Assembly (NCBI GenBank): GCA_029565535.1
Contig: JAKQNZ010000091.1
Coordinates: 1-44,737 of the forward strand
DNA: 44,737 nucleotides
From: Candidatus Cloacimonadota bacterium
Lineage (GTDB): Bacteria; Cloacimonadota; Cloacimonadia; Cloacimonadales; Cloacimonadaceae
Direction: 5' to 3'
Shown here: positions 25,307 to 34,424 of the stretch, piece by piece
Position numbering within the stretch: position 1 is the stretch's first letter
Layout of the letters: each line of letters starts with the position of its first letter
Position numbers and translations under genes: made by a program
The notes under the pieces: generated by a model
What the model was told of the DNA's origin: nothing
Seen by the model: only the letters and a program-made list of their open reading frames with translations
Database searches by the model: none

Positions 25307-26303
25307 TATCTCCTCGCCGTTGGCGTTGAGCCTGGCGCATTTGCCTAAGTTGCAAATGGTTCCATGCCTCATCTATTCCAGTTTCCCGAATATCGCCAAT
25401 AATAATTCGTTTGCTCAAATCACGGCAGCTTCCCTTAGCAGGACAGAGGGGAATTTTCCCATCAGGCTTGATCTGCAGGTCACGAAACGGTACTGCGCAC
25501 ACAGGAGGGCTATCCACCTGATGGCTTTGCTGCAGGAAAACATCATTCTGTATCGGCGTATCTGGGTGCTGGAGGATGAATTGTGGCAGAACGATATCGC
25601 AGTATTGCATTAGTAAAGCGCGGTCTTTGGCTTCGCAGGACAAGGTGGAGGGCCGTAGCATCAACCTTATCTTTATCAGACTTTTCGCTTTCATTTGCTT
25701 CTTCAATTTCGACAAAGCGATCAGATTCGTCATGAACCGATTGTAGCTGGCTCCCGGGCGGGATTTTTCGTAAATTTCCTCGCCGCCGGCATCCAAAGAC
25801 AGTTCAATGAGACTTACTCCGCTTCGCAGCATCGTTTCGGCAATTGATTCATCCTGCCACTGACCATTGCTGATGATGGACAGGAATCTGCAGCGCCTGG
25901 CAAGTTCAACTAGATAATGCCTAAGCTGAGGATGCTGAGTAGGCTCTCCCCCGCTTACTCTGATGCGGTTAACTGGCTGGCTGTCAAGCTTTTCCAATAT
26001 TATTTTGAACAGCTCTTCCGGCATGAAGCCACGCGGTTCCGGCAGCCAGGGATGATTGCAGTAAAGGCAGCGCAATTCGCAGTAATCGGTAAAATCCACA
26101 GAGAGCAAAGGCGGAAGCTCCGCATCGGGGAACAGAAACGGGTATTTCAGGATCAATAGCTCCCGAAGGGGGATTCCCCGGCGCAGGACGCTATAATTAA
26201 GCTTCAGATAGCTGTCCAAATGAGCCAGATACCAGGATAAGCTGCTCTGCTTACCGGGCTTTAGAAGATTTCTACGGCCTGCGGTAGAGCGTGTGGCTGC
26301 CAT
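25272..26303 (-). CDS. Radical SAM/SPASM-type enzyme
   Basis: The 343-residue iron-sulfur enzyme has the radical SAM cluster motif C-x3-C-x2-C at Cys75, Cys79 and Cys82 (DYCELRCLYCNHPW) and the SAM-binding RVSGGEPTQHP segment (about 115). A C-terminal SPASM-like region carries further cysteines (PVCAVPF, then PLCPAKGSC, and LCRNCHYS at the very end). SPASM enzymes modify peptides or proteins, or carbohydrate or cofactor precursors; the substrate is unknown. It starts five bases after the metallophosphoesterase stop, with no strong Shine-Dalgarno sequence of its own, so it is likely coupled. Its last 10-12 codons coincide with a dispersed repeat module. Confidence 0.9.
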   Translation of the reverse strand: MAATRSTAGRRNLLKPGKQSSLSWYLAHLDSYLKLNYSVLRRGIPLRELLILKYPFLFPDAELPPLLSVDFTDYCELRCLYCNHPWLPEPRGFMPEELFKIILEKLDSQPVNRIRVSGGEPTQHPQLRHYLVELARRCRFLSIISNGQWQDESIAETMLRSGVSLIELSLDAGGEEIYEKSRPGASYNRFMTNLIALSKLKKQMKAKSLIKIRLMLRPSTLSCEAKDRALLMQYCDIVLPQFILQHPDTPIQNDVFLQQSHQVDSPPVCAVPFRDLQIKPDGKIPLCPAKGSCRDLSKRIIIGDIRETGIDEAWNHLQLRQMRQAQRQRRGDILQLCRNCHYS

Positions 26304-26308
26304 TTGCG

Positions 26309-29014
26309 TCAGCGCAGGATGATCAGCTTGCGGCTTTGCGTTTGCCCTTGCAGTTTCAAAAAGTAGATGCCGCTGCCGAGTTGGTCTGAGGGGTTGAACA
26401 GCAGGCTGTTGACTCCGGAATTCAGGTTGGAAAAGCTTTGTTCCTGAACTTTCTGGCCTTTCAGGTTATAGAGTTCCAGGGTCATCTGCGCTGCTGGTTT
26501 GGCGCTGGTAAGGCTAACCGTGCAGGAACCCTTTGCCGGATTGGGATATATGGAATCCAGGCAGAAAACTCTGCTAACCAGGCTTTCGTCCTGCACCGCA
26601 ACTCCATTGGCCGCCAGACTAACCACAATACTACCATTGGCCGGGAGATTCACCCGGACGTAGCAGATATTCTTCTGCCAGGTTCGCTCGATCTGCTCGA
26701 TCACCCCGTTGCTAACGTCATATCCTGTGGTTCCGGCCGGCATAATGAATTTTACCAGTGTGTTTTCGAAGGCCAAGGGCTGGCCATTTATTATTGTGGC
26801 GGTAACGGTGTCAGAAACGCCATAATTGGACGGAGAATAGCTGATGCTGAGATTAGAGCCCGTAGAGCCTGCATAAATGGAGTTATAGGGAGTTATGACA
26901 TCATTATTCACTCTGATCACCCGGTAAGCGCGATTGCCGTCACAGGTGCTGCGGGTGGAAAGATCGTAGGGCTGAGAGTAGATCGAGCCGCTATTGGAGT
27001 GAATGTGTCCCCATAGCGCCAGATCGATGTCCAAAGCGCTGAGGTTTAGCTGTTCCTGAAAGTCGTAGTGGTGAAAGAGTACCCTGGTATGGTCGGGATG
27101 CAGACTCAGCATATCGTTCAGCCAGTTCAATTGCTGATCCGTAAAGCTTTCATTGCCATATATGTATTGCCGCCAGTAGTCGTAGTTGTCATAGGCTTCC
27201 AGACCAACGAAGAGGGTATTATTGTAGCTGAAATAATAGTCCTGAGTGTGATAAGGCCAGCTTGTGGCTTCATTATCCAGCCAGTTCCAGCCGAAATAGC
27301 GCCACCAATTGCGCCGGGCTGAACCTGCTGGTGGCGGAGTGGAGTTCCAGCCCCCAATATCGTGATTGCCGGCTGTGACGAAAACCGGGACTTCCAACTC
27401 GGATATAACGCGCTGCACCCAGCCGTAATGATATTGATTGGCAAAGCCTTCCAGCTCGCCTTCGTTGATCAGATCGCCGGTCAGCAGCACAAACTCAGGC
27501 CTGATGAGATTAATATCGTCCATCACCGCCCGGAAATCCACCACCGATAACGAATCGGCGTCAAAACCGGCATCAGGATAGAAGATGCGGGTAGGCATGT
27601 GTAAATCGGTGATATGCACGAAATAGTAGCTGCTTTTACGGCTTGGAAGCACCTGCACGGCGTTTTGGGAGATGTCGTGAAGACCGCCGGAAGCATTGAC
27701 TTCCAGATCGTAAAGCTCGAAAACATTCACCTGGGGAATGGTGACCGTCAGGATCCAGCGATCGGGATTGGATTGCCAGTTTGCCGAAACCATCGGCAAG
27801 CTGATCCTTTTCAGACCGTGCAGCAGCCAGGCATTGAAGCTAGCGCTACTCTGGGGTGCCAGGCAGGTGATATACATCGTTTCTCCGGGTATCTGGATGG
27901 CCGGCACATTCAAAATGGGACGCTGGATAAGGGTTAAAGTATCGCCAGGTGCGTTGTAGCTGGAATTTACGGTAACACTACCCGGGATAAGGGTATTGAT
28001 GGCATCATCCCCAAATTGCACATTGCTGAAACTGAGCGGGGAAACTCCCGTATTGGCGGCATAAAACATCAGATTGAGCAGGTTTCCAGAGCCGGAAAGG
28101 ACACTGGGACTGCTGTATGATATCTGCAGATAGCCATTATTGGCGCTCACCGAAATCCCTTCCGGCTGCGATAGGCAAGCCTGGGCATTATAACTTTGAT
28201 ATTGCAATACTGTGGGATTGTAGTCCAAACGCAGGCTGTAGCTATGGTAATCCTGTCCCGGATCGATAGCGGTGATTCCCAGGGGAACCGTAACATCGCT
28301 GTGCAAGGCAGCGGTTATCACAGGAGCGGAAAGCACCAGGGCATTGCCAAAAGGAATCAGGTCTGCCTCACTGCGCGGATTGAGTCCATAAGCGCTATAG
28401 GTGTAATCCACAACCCCAGTTATCGAGCTATAAATAAGGCCAGTGCCGATCGCTGTCCAGCTATGACCGGGGCCAAAACATTGGTTATCAATCTGGCATG
28501 GTCCGCTGCCGTCGCTTACGCTGAATTCCTGGTAGGAATTGGGATTGTCAATTACGGTGGCGTTTTGCACTTTAACCAGCACTCCTTCCCATTCTTCTGC
28601 GCTAGAGGGATTGGCAAGCGCAGAAGTGCTAACCACCGGAATTTCGGGTAAGGGGTTATTGGTGCTGAGGGTTTGATAATCGGTAAGCTGATAAAGTTCG
28701 GTGAATCCGTAATACTCGGAAACGGTTCCGCTAAGCTGCACCATGGCGCCCACCGGGGGTTGAAAGCTTTGATTGTATATGTATAAACCGCTCCAAGGAC
28801 CTCCCTGGGGATCACAGATATAAAACCCATAACTGTTGGCTCCGCTTCCGGAATAGAATCTGGCAACACTTACGATGCCTTGGACAGTAACACTTTGTCC
28901 CTCATAGGGGGAAACTCCGTCTCCCTCCGCGGTGTATTGGATGTCATAACAGCTTAAGGCACTAAGGCTTATTATAAAGCTAAGAGCCAACAAGGTCAAT
29001 ATGTATTTTAACAT
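26309..29014 (-). CDS. Secreted metallophosphoesterase with OB-fold, cohesin-like and sorting domains
   Basis: The 901-residue protein has a signal peptide (MLKYILTLLALSFIISLSALS). An OB-fold domain like those of secreted nucleases comes first (about 20-140, GQSVTVQGIVSVARFY), then a cohesin-like beta domain (about 225-365, SYSLRLDYNPTVLQYQSY). A calcineurin-like phosphoesterase follows, with metal ligands in HITDLHMP (about 471), LTGDLINEG (512), TAGNHDIGG (551), LFHHYDF (649) and WGHIHSN (669). The end is a type IX-style sorting domain (SIYPNPAKGSCTVSL, YNLKGQKVQEQ, SGIYFLKLQGQ). The start is the ATG at 29014 with AGGAG upstream. It probably cleaves extracellular phosphoesters; the substrate is unknown. 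It is the first gene of an operon with the radical SAM enzyme. Confidence 0.88.
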   Translation of the reverse strand: MLKYILTLLALSFIISLSALSCYDIQYTAEGDGVSPYEGQSVTVQGIVSVARFYSGSGANSYGFYICDPQGGPWSGLYIYNQSFQPPVGAMVQLSGTVSEYYGFTELYQLTDYQTLSTNNPLPEIPVVSTSALANPSSAEEWEGVLVKVQNATVIDNPNSYQEFSVSDGSGPCQIDNQCFGPGHSWTAIGTGLIYSSITGVVDYTYSAYGLNPRSEADLIPFGNALVLSAPVITAALHSDVTVPLGITAIDPGQDYHSYSLRLDYNPTVLQYQSYNAQACLSQPEGISVSANNGYLQISYSSPSVLSGSGNLLNLMFYAANTGVSPLSFSNVQFGDDAINTLIPGSVTVNSSYNAPGDTLTLIQRPILNVPAIQIPGETMYITCLAPQSSASFNAWLLHGLKRISLPMVSANWQSNPDRWILTVTIPQVNVFELYDLEVNASGGLHDISQNAVQVLPSRKSSYYFVHITDLHMPTRIFYPDAGFDADSLSVVDFRAVMDDINLIRPEFVLLTGDLINEGELEGFANQYHYGWVQRVISELEVPVFVTAGNHDIGGWNSTPPPAGSARRNWWRYFGWNWLDNEATSWPYHTQDYYFSYNNTLFVGLEAYDNYDYWRQYIYGNESFTDQQLNWLNDMLSLHPDHTRVLFHHYDFQEQLNLSALDIDLALWGHIHSNSGSIYSQPYDLSTRSTCDGNRAYRVIRVNNDVITPYNSIYAGSTGSNLSISYSPSNYGVSDTVTATIINGQPLAFENTLVKFIMPAGTTGYDVSNGVIEQIERTWQKNICYVRVNLPANGSIVVSLAANGVAVQDESLVSRVFCLDSIYPNPAKGSCTVSLTSAKPAAQMTLELYNLKGQKVQEQSFSNLNSGVNSLLFNPSDQLGSGIYFLKLQGQTQSRKLIILR

Positions 29015-29072
29015 GGGTTCTCCTGATGAAGTGGAGGGGTTATGTATGAAATTTTGCGCAATCATTTCTTTA

Positions 29073-29205
29073 TTCAACACAGAGAAAAACAGAGAAAAGC
29101 AGAGATGAATGATATCCTATTTGTATATAGTTCATTAACTTCGGTGCCTTCGGTGTTTTCAGTGTTCTCCGTGGTTAAAACAAAATCAGTTAAATCCGTG
29201 TGACC
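29073..29205. repeat. Degenerate intergenic repeat of the 'ACAGAGAAAA / TCCGTGGTT' type
   Basis: The segment contains AACACAGAGAAAAACAGAG, then CTTCGGTGCCTTCGGTG, TTCTCCGTGGTTAAAAC and AGTTAAATCCGTGTG. Related wording recurs at 25133-25163 (AACACGGATATCTCGGATTC), at 38590-38625 (GAAAAGCAGAGTTATCC) and at 38845-38875 (GCATTCGGTGTTCTTCGGTG). There is no coding potential. It fills the gap between the metallophosphoesterase and HtrA-like genes. Confidence 0.55.
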
Positions 29206-29212
29206 ATTTTAA

Positions 29213-30046
29213 CTATATAGCCTGCAGAATGGCTTTCACGCTATTGATCGGGATGGCAAAGCCGATTCCGATATTACCGCCGTTTTCACTGAAAATAAAG
29301 GTATTTATCCCGATCACTTCACCGTTGATGTTCACCAGGGGACCACCGCTATTACCAGGATTTACCGCAGCGTCGGTTTGGATCATTGCTTTGTAATCGT
29401 GGCGGTCCTGGCGGGGAGCAAAACTGCGATTCAGCGCAGAGATCACACCCACGGAAACGCTGGGTTTGGAATCGTTCATCAAGAAGCCATAGGGATTACC
29501 CAGGGCAATGCTCCATTCGCCAATGATCAGATCAGAAGAATCACCCAGTTTTGCAACTGGCAGTTTGTTGCCGCTGATCTTCAGTTTGGCGATATCGTGG
29601 ATTTGGTCGATCCCCACGATGCCAGCGTCAAACTCACGTTTGTCAGGCAATACCACTTTGATCTGGGTAGCGCCGCTGACCACGTGCGCATTGGTTATTA
29701 TGAAGCCTTCGGCGTCGTAGATCACTCCGCTGCCGATGGATTGAACCTGACGCTGCATCGGGTAACCGAAGAAATCAAAAAAACCAAATCCAAAGGGGCT
29801 GCGTGCCCGCACTAGTTCGGTTTTGATCACGTTTACGCTCACCACTGCGGGTTCCACCAGGCGAACAGCGTTGGTGATGGCATTTTGGCGGGATACATCC
29901 ACGGCTTTATTTGCCTCTGCCTTGGGGCTGAACATGTTTCCCATGTCAGTCATGGCGCGGTCGTTATTACGGTTTATCAGAGCTATGGTGATTCCGGCAT
30001 TGAGCAGAATAATGACAATGATGGTAAGGCAACTGATGTTTTTCAC
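29213..30046 (-). CDS. HtrA/DegP-like trypsin-fold protease without PDZ domain
   Basis: The 277-residue protein is anchored or exported by an N-terminal helix (VKNISCLTIIVIILLNAGITIALI). The protease domain has the complete triad: His in FIITNAHVVSG, Asp in IHDIAKLKISG and Ser in NPGNSGGPLVNING. It also has the HtrA-typical IGSGVIYDAEG and ALGNPYGF blocks. The protein stops at GFAIPINSVKAILQAI, exactly where PDZ domains normally begin, so it should act as a PDZ-less quality-control protease in the periplasm. The start is put at the GTG at 30046 with AGGA upstream; the open frame continues 25 codons further up into the DUF116 gene. It is the last gene of the envelope-biogenesis operon. Confidence 0.93.
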   Translation of the reverse strand: MKNISCLTIIVIILLNAGITIALINRNNDRAMTDMGNMFSPKAEANKAVDVSRQNAITNAVRLVEPAVVSVNVIKTELVRARSPFGFGFFDFFGYPMQRQVQSIGSGVIYDAEGFIITNAHVVSGATQIKVVLPDKREFDAGIVGIDQIHDIAKLKISGNKLPVAKLGDSSDLIIGEWSIALGNPYGFLMNDSKPSVSVGVISALNRSFAPRQDRHDYKAMIQTDAAVNPGNSGGPLVNINGEVIGINTFIFSENGGNIGIGFAIPINSVKAILQAI

Positions 30047-30060
30047 GGTTGATGTCCTGT

Positions 30061-30810
30061 TCAGATAAATTTCTTGATGGCGAATTCGATTGTAGAAGCG
30101 CTGACCGTGGTTTCGAAGCAAGGTCCCTTGGGACGTTCGTTCAGTACCGCATAAACCGGATAGCGCCAGCTATCTCGCACGCCGTCGGTCAGATCGCGAT
30201 GACAGGCCACGGCGATGATCACGTCGGGATTGGTGTCCACGATCAGTTTACGCGCCAGAGAACCGCCAGTCGCCACTGCCGCCTTTACGTTGTAGCGCAA
30301 TTGGATATCCTTCATTTTTGCCATGTCGCAAGCTCCGCAGGCTTCGCATTCCACCACGTTATTGGTGATGCGGATGCGGCAATCGGATTTTTGCAGGCAA
30401 TGAGGAAGCAAAAGCAGGATGTTCTGGCTGTGCACGCCGACGGAATTGCTCAACACGATTTCGTTGTTAAAATGCAGAAATGATTCCTGGAGGATCAGTT
30501 TGTTTTGCAAAAGCAGCTTGCCCAGCCACTTGGCCAGATAAAAATAGATGTTTACCAGCATCCAGGAACTATAGATCTTCATTCCCCGGGGTTTTATCTT
30601 CTGGTGAGTGCTCATCAGAATAAGAATCCAACTGCTTACCAGCAGCACCAGCACGATAAAAATCACCGTGTAGAGAATGGTGCCCCAGGCCGAAAGCCCC
30701 AGATTGTGATAACTGGCTAACGCCATTCCAAAATAGAGAGCGGCGATCAGGAAGAGCGAAACGCTTACCAGCATTGGAAATTTGATAATAGCAAGATAAT
30801 GTTCTTTCAT
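30061..30810 (-). CDS. DUF116-domain membrane protein
   Basis: The 249-residue protein has two N-terminal membrane helices (about 9-30 and 42-64) and a cytoplasmic DUF116 domain with a cysteine cluster (CLQKSDCRIRI, then VECEACGACDM) and the conserved VKAAVATGGSLARKLI and ACHRDLTDGV blocks. The cysteines suggest a metal or iron-sulfur site. The function is not established; family members often sit beside def and fmt, as here. The start at 30810 is chosen because it lies four bases after the fmt stop; the frame is open 15 codons further into fmt. Confidence 0.9.
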   Translation of the reverse strand: MKEHYLAIIKFPMLVSVSLFLIAALYFGMALASYHNLGLSAWGTILYTVIFIVLVLLVSSWILILMSTHQKIKPRGMKIYSSWMLVNIYFYLAKWLGKLLLQNKLILQESFLHFNNEIVLSNSVGVHSQNILLLLPHCLQKSDCRIRITNNVVECEACGACDMAKMKDIQLRYNVKAAVATGGSLARKLIVDTNPDVIIAVACHRDLTDGVRDSWRYPVYAVLNERPKGPCFETTVSASTIEFAIKKFI

Positions 30811-30814
30811 AATT

Positions 30815-31744
30815 TCACATCCAAAGTTTTTCACCTGCTGAAAGACGTGCGCCATTTACAAAAGCGCTTGCTTCCATGATTTTTTTTCCTGCAGCCTGAA
30901 CCAGACAGATCAGAATCTGGCAGTCCAGGCAATTGACGGTGAAACCTTTATTCTTGATCACGGAACCGATGGTTCCGCATTCGCCGGAAGGCTTCTCTGG
31001 CAAAATGAGAGCTTCCAGCAATTTCAGTTTGTTGCCCCTAAAATATGTCCAAGCCCCTGGCTCCCAAGAAAAAGCCCGGATTTTGTTCTGAATGGCCAGA
31101 GCGGGATTTTTCCAGCTTATCTGACAGAGGGAAGAATCGACCTTAGGGCATAGCGTGGCTTGGGCTGCGTCTTGCGCATCCTCAGCAAAAGGCAAAGGCT
31201 GCTTTTGCAGTAAACTTAGCAGCATCTGGGCAGCCTGTTGGGCCAAGCGTAGCTGTAGTGCGCTGTAATTCTCGTTTTCCAGAATCCTTAGCGATTCCTG
31301 CGCGATTACCGGCCCTGCATCCATAGTAGCGCTCAGCCGGAAGATTGTGGTTCCGCTAAGCTTGTCTCCGGCCAACAGAGCGCTTTGAATCGGGCTGGCG
31401 CCACGGTAGCGAGGTAGAAGAGAGGGATGCAGATTTATAGCTTTTCCAGGTGCCAAATGGCGCAGTTTCTTGCCTATAAAACCGCCATAGGAGGCTGTGA
31501 TCAGGATATCAGGCTGTAAAAGGGCTATCTCATCCACATGTTTGTTGATATTCTCTGGTCTGATCAGCGATAGGGAATGAGAAAGGGCATATTCTGATAC
31601 TGGGGTGGGGGTAGGGCGCAGATTTCGTCCTGCGGGTTTATCGGGCTGGCTGATCACCAGGACTGGCGGCATGCCGTTTTCGCACAGCAGTTCCAAGGCT
31701 GGAATGGCATAAACAGATGATCCGATAAACACGTGTTTGATCAT
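30815..31744 (-). CDS. fmt: Methionyl-tRNA formyltransferase
   Basis: The 309-residue enzyme formylates the initiator Met-tRNA. The N-terminal formyltransferase domain contains the 10-formyl-THF site: INLHPSLLPRYRGASPIQ (about 105-122) with the catalytic Asn-His, followed by GTTIFRLSATMDAGPVIAQE with the Asp. The C-terminal OB-like domain (about 205-300) contains IRAFSWEPGAWTYFRG. The length is typical. The ATG overlaps the def stop (ATGA), so both steps of N-terminal formyl handling are coupled. Confidence 0.97.
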   Translation of the reverse strand: MIKHVFIGSSVYAIPALELLCENGMPPVLVISQPDKPAGRNLRPTPTPVSEYALSHSLSLIRPENINKHVDEIALLQPDILITASYGGFIGKKLRHLAPGKAINLHPSLLPRYRGASPIQSALLAGDKLSGTTIFRLSATMDAGPVIAQESLRILENENYSALQLRLAQQAAQMLLSLLQKQPLPFAEDAQDAAQATLCPKVDSSLCQISWKNPALAIQNKIRAFSWEPGAWTYFRGNKLKLLEALILPEKPSGECGTIGSVIKNKGFTVNCLDCQILICLVQAAGKKIMEASAFVNGARLSAGEKLWM

Positions 31745-32301
31745 TCAGGAAGGCCTTCCATAACGTTTATACCGTTCTGGGTATGGGAAGCCAGTTCTTT
31801 TAGTTTGGCTTTCAAGCGCAGCCTGGCAAGAGTGGAAATGCGGTCGGTAAACACAATGCCTTCCAGGTGATCATACTCATGCTGAATCACCACGGCTTTG
31901 AATTCCTCCGCGCTTTCCTGAATGCGGTTTCCCAACTGATCGGTATAAGAATAGGTGATTCTGGCGCTGCGATGCACATCGGCATAGATTCCCGGCAGGC
32001 TGATGCAGCCTTCTTCACCCACCACTTCTCCCTCGCGGCTTTCGATAAGGGGATTGATCATCACTATGGGATTCTTCTTTTCGCCTTCATGCGCCCAGAA
32101 TGGATCGATCACGAAAACCCGGAAATCACTGCCCACCTGGTTTGCGGCCAAGCCTACGCCGTCGCGTTCATACATTGTGTGAATGAGGTCGGGGATGAAT
32201 TCTTGCAAGGCGGGGTCAAAGGGATCAGACTCCGGAAGCTTCTTCTTCAGAAGTTCGTCGCCATAAAGTCTCACTGGCAGTAGCTTGGGATTTATTTTCA
32301 T
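31741..32301 (-). CDS. def: Peptide deformylase
   Basis: The 186-residue metalloenzyme removes the formyl group from new proteins. All three motifs are present: GVGLAANQVG (about 53), EEGCISLPG with the metal Cys (about 96) and QHEYDHLEG with the two metal His and the catalytic Glu (about 139). Its ATG overlaps the yajC stop (ATGA). It lies upstream of fmt in the same operon. Confidence 0.98.
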   Translation of the reverse strand: MKINPKLLPVRLYGDELLKKKLPESDPFDPALQEFIPDLIHTMYERDGVGLAANQVGSDFRVFVIDPFWAHEGEKKNPIVMINPLIESREGEVVGEEGCISLPGIYADVHRSARITYSYTDQLGNRIQESAEEFKAVVIQHEYDHLEGIVFTDRISTLARLRLKAKLKELASHTQNGINVMEGLPE

Positions 32302-32642
32302 TTTGCTTCGGGTTTGTCCGTCGGATTCAGAATAGCCACGATAGCGCTTTTTTGGAAGTCAACCCGCACTTTGTTGGTATCGTCGATTTCCACCACCACT
32401 ATGCCCTTGTCGGGTTTCAGGGATACCACGCGGCCATAGATTCCGGAAGAAGTAAGCACCTTGTCGTTTGCCTGCAGCCTGTCCTGCATGCTTTGGGTTT
32501 CTTTCTGGCGTTTTTGTTGAGGCCTGATCAGCAGGAAATAGAGAATTCCAAACATCAGCAGCATCATGATGATGCTACTGCCACCAAAACCTGATTGCGC
32601 AGCAGGAGCGCTACCTGCCGCCTGTAAAAGTATATATTGCAT
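32298..32642 (-). CDS. yajC: YajC, SecDF-YajC preprotein translocase subunit
   Basis: The 114-residue protein has a single N-terminal membrane helix (about 22-40, IIMMLLMFGILYFLLIRP) ending in the RPQQKRQKE motif typical of YajC. A small beta domain follows (VLTSSGIYGRVVSLKPDKG, about 60-78). It helps the Sec translocase. The start is the ATG at 32642 with AGGAG eight bases upstream; the longer open frame begins inside pgpA and lacks such a site. secD and secF are not in this window. Confidence 0.95.
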   Translation of the reverse strand: MQYILLQAAGSAPAAQSGFGGSSIIMMLLMFGILYFLLIRPQQKRQKETQSMQDRLQANDKVLTSSGIYGRVVSLKPDKGIVVVEIDDTNKVRVDFQKSAIVAILNPTDKPEAK

Positions 32643-32650
32643 TTTATCTC

Positions 32651-33136
32651 CTATAATCCAAAGAAACTTGGATAGATTTTCGTTATTATCAGCAGCAGGA
32701 GAGTGGCATATACTCCCGCCAAAAGGTCGTCGGCAACTACCCCCCAACCGCGGGGCAGCTTTTGCGCACGGTTAACCGGAAAGGGCTTGGCTATATCAAA
32801 CACGCGAAAAAGAACCAGCGCATAAAGCCCAATCAACCAACTCCGCGGAAACCAAAGCACCACAACAAAAAATCCGCATACTTCATCGATAACGATACTG
32901 CCGTTATCGTGTCCCAGGGTTTTTTCCGCCACAGAGGAAAAATAAACCGCTATCAGGCATAAAGCAAGCAGAACTGCCAGGCCAGGCAATCTCAAACCAG
33001 GAGAAAACAGTGAGGCTGGAAGCAACAGGTATGCTCCATAGGCTGCTACACTGCCCCAGGTACCCGGCATTTTGGGCAGGAATCCGATTCCGAAAAAGCT
33101 TGCCACCCAGGTATGCAGATTCAGCTTTTTATTCAA
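32651..33136 (-). CDS. pgpA: Phosphatidylglycerophosphatase A
   Basis: The 161-residue membrane phosphatase dephosphorylates phosphatidylglycerol phosphate. Family marks are GFLPKMPGTWGSVAAY near the start, the acidic metal site IVIDEVCGF (about 80) and the terminal DDLLAGVYA (about 140). About four hydrophobic helices are present. The start is a TTG at 33136 after AGGTGA. It lies 21 bases downstream of the SurA-like gene. Confidence 0.95.
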   Translation of the reverse strand: MNKKLNLHTWVASFFGIGFLPKMPGTWGSVAAYGAYLLLPASLFSPGLRLPGLAVLLALCLIAVYFSSVAEKTLGHDNGSIVIDEVCGFFVVVLWFPRSWLIGLYALVLFRVFDIAKPFPVNRAQKLPRGWGVVADDLLAGVYATLLLLIITKIYPSFFGL

Positions 33137-33157
33137 ATCACCTGTCTCTGAAGTTGG

Positions 33158-34414
33158 TTAAAGGGTTACCTGAACGTAAGATTCCCGTTTGAGTTCCTGA
33201 ATCCAGATTCCATAGGCTTCCATCTGTTTGCGGCGGAAGACGATGTTTTGCACCTGGTCTTTCACTTCGTCATAACTGTAGAGGCGGGTTGGCAGTTCTT
33301 CCAAGCGGACGAAAAGATACAGCATTCCTTCGTTTTCCAAAACGGGGCTTAGCTGGCCAACCGGGGTTTGCATGATCTGCGTGGCAAAGAGTTCAGGCAG
33401 ATCGCGTTCGGAAAATTCTCCCAATTCACCTCCTGTTTCTGCGCTTTCTGGATCTAGAGAAAACTCTCTGGCCAGAGCGTTGAAGCTTTCACCGGCGGCG
33501 AAACGCTGTCTGAGGTTTTCCATCAGTTCTTTTTCACGCAGGGTATCGGCTTCGGAAGCAGAGATCATCTTCAGGATGTGTCGGGCCCGGATTTCTTCGC
33601 CTTTTCTTTCTTCCAGTTTTATCAGGTGATAGCCAAACTGGGTTTCCACGATCTCGCTCACTTCGCCTATATTTAAAGCAAAAGCCGCATTTTCAAAGGG
33701 TTTAACCATCATTCCGCGGCTGAAGAAACCAAGGTCGCCACCCACTTCTTTGCTGGGGCAGTCGCTTTCGGAGCTAGCCAGAGCGGCAAAATCTTCACCG
33801 TTTTGCAAGCGCCGTTCGATTTCTTTCAATTCGTTCAGCCTGGCAGTTGCGGCATCCTTGCCGGGTTTTATCTCGCGCATTATCATTCCCAGTTTCCAGG
33901 AAACGGGTTTAATAGCCAGGGAATCCTTGGTAGTTTCATAAAAACTGCGCATCTCGGGCTCGCTAACCTTCACCTTGGCAGAGATAAAACGCTCCACCAA
34001 TTGCTCCGTTAGAGCGCTTTCGGTAAGCATATCCACATAGTAGTTAAGCAGATCACGTTCGGTAAGCTTGCTTTTTTTTAGGTCTTCGGCAAAGGCCGCA
34101 TCGTTGCCATAACGGCCTTTGATCTGTTTCAGATAGCGGTCTGCCATGTTTTTAATCCTGGTTTCGTCCACTTTGATGTTCAATTCACGGGCTTTTTGCA
34201 GCATCAGCTTTTGTTCCACCATTTCACCCAAAACTTCCTGGGGATCGGTATCCGGGGTAAGCACTTTGGCCTGCTGCATCTGAGCCAGTTGTTTCTGCAG
34301 ATCGGACAGCAGGATGATGTCGGTGCCTACTTTGGCCACGATTTTGTCCACCAGTTCTGCGCAGAGACCGCTTAGGGCCAGCAGCAGACAGGCAGCCACA
34401 ATTATCTTCTTCAT
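33158..34414 (-). CDS. SurA-like periplasmic peptidyl-prolyl isomerase/chaperone
   Basis: The 418-residue protein has a signal peptide ([19 protein letters not shown]), an N-terminal SurA_N helical chaperone region (about 20-165) and two PpiC-type parvulin domains. The first is around [15 protein letters not shown] to [10 protein letters not shown] (with [10 protein letters not shown]). The second is around [10 protein letters not shown] to LYLFVRLEE (with [11 protein letters not shown]). It should fold outer-membrane proteins. The start is the ATG at 34414, eight bases after AAGGA; earlier in-frame codons lack spacing. It follows a second PpiC-type gene in the operon. Confidence 0.94.
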   Translation of the reverse strand: MKKIIVAACLLLALSGLCAELVDKIVAKVGTDIILLSDLQKQLAQMQQAKVLTPDTDPQEVLGEMVEQKLMLQKARELNIKVDETRIKNMADRYLKQIKGRYGNDAAFAEDLKKSKLTERDLLNYYVDMLTESALTEQLVERFISAKVKVSEPEMRSFYETTKDSLAIKPVSWKLGMIMREIKPGKDAATARLNELKEIERRLQNGEDFAALASSESDCPSKEVGGDLGFFSRGMMVKPFENAAFALNIGEVSEIVETQFGYHLIKLEERKGEEIRARHILKMISASEADTLREKELMENLRQRFAAGESFNALAREFSLDPESAETGGELGEFSERDLPELFATQIMQTPVGQLSPVLENEGMLYLFVRLEELPTRLYSYDEVKDQVQNIVFRRKQMEAYGIWIQELKRESYVQVTL

Positions 34415-34424
34415 TGGCATATCC

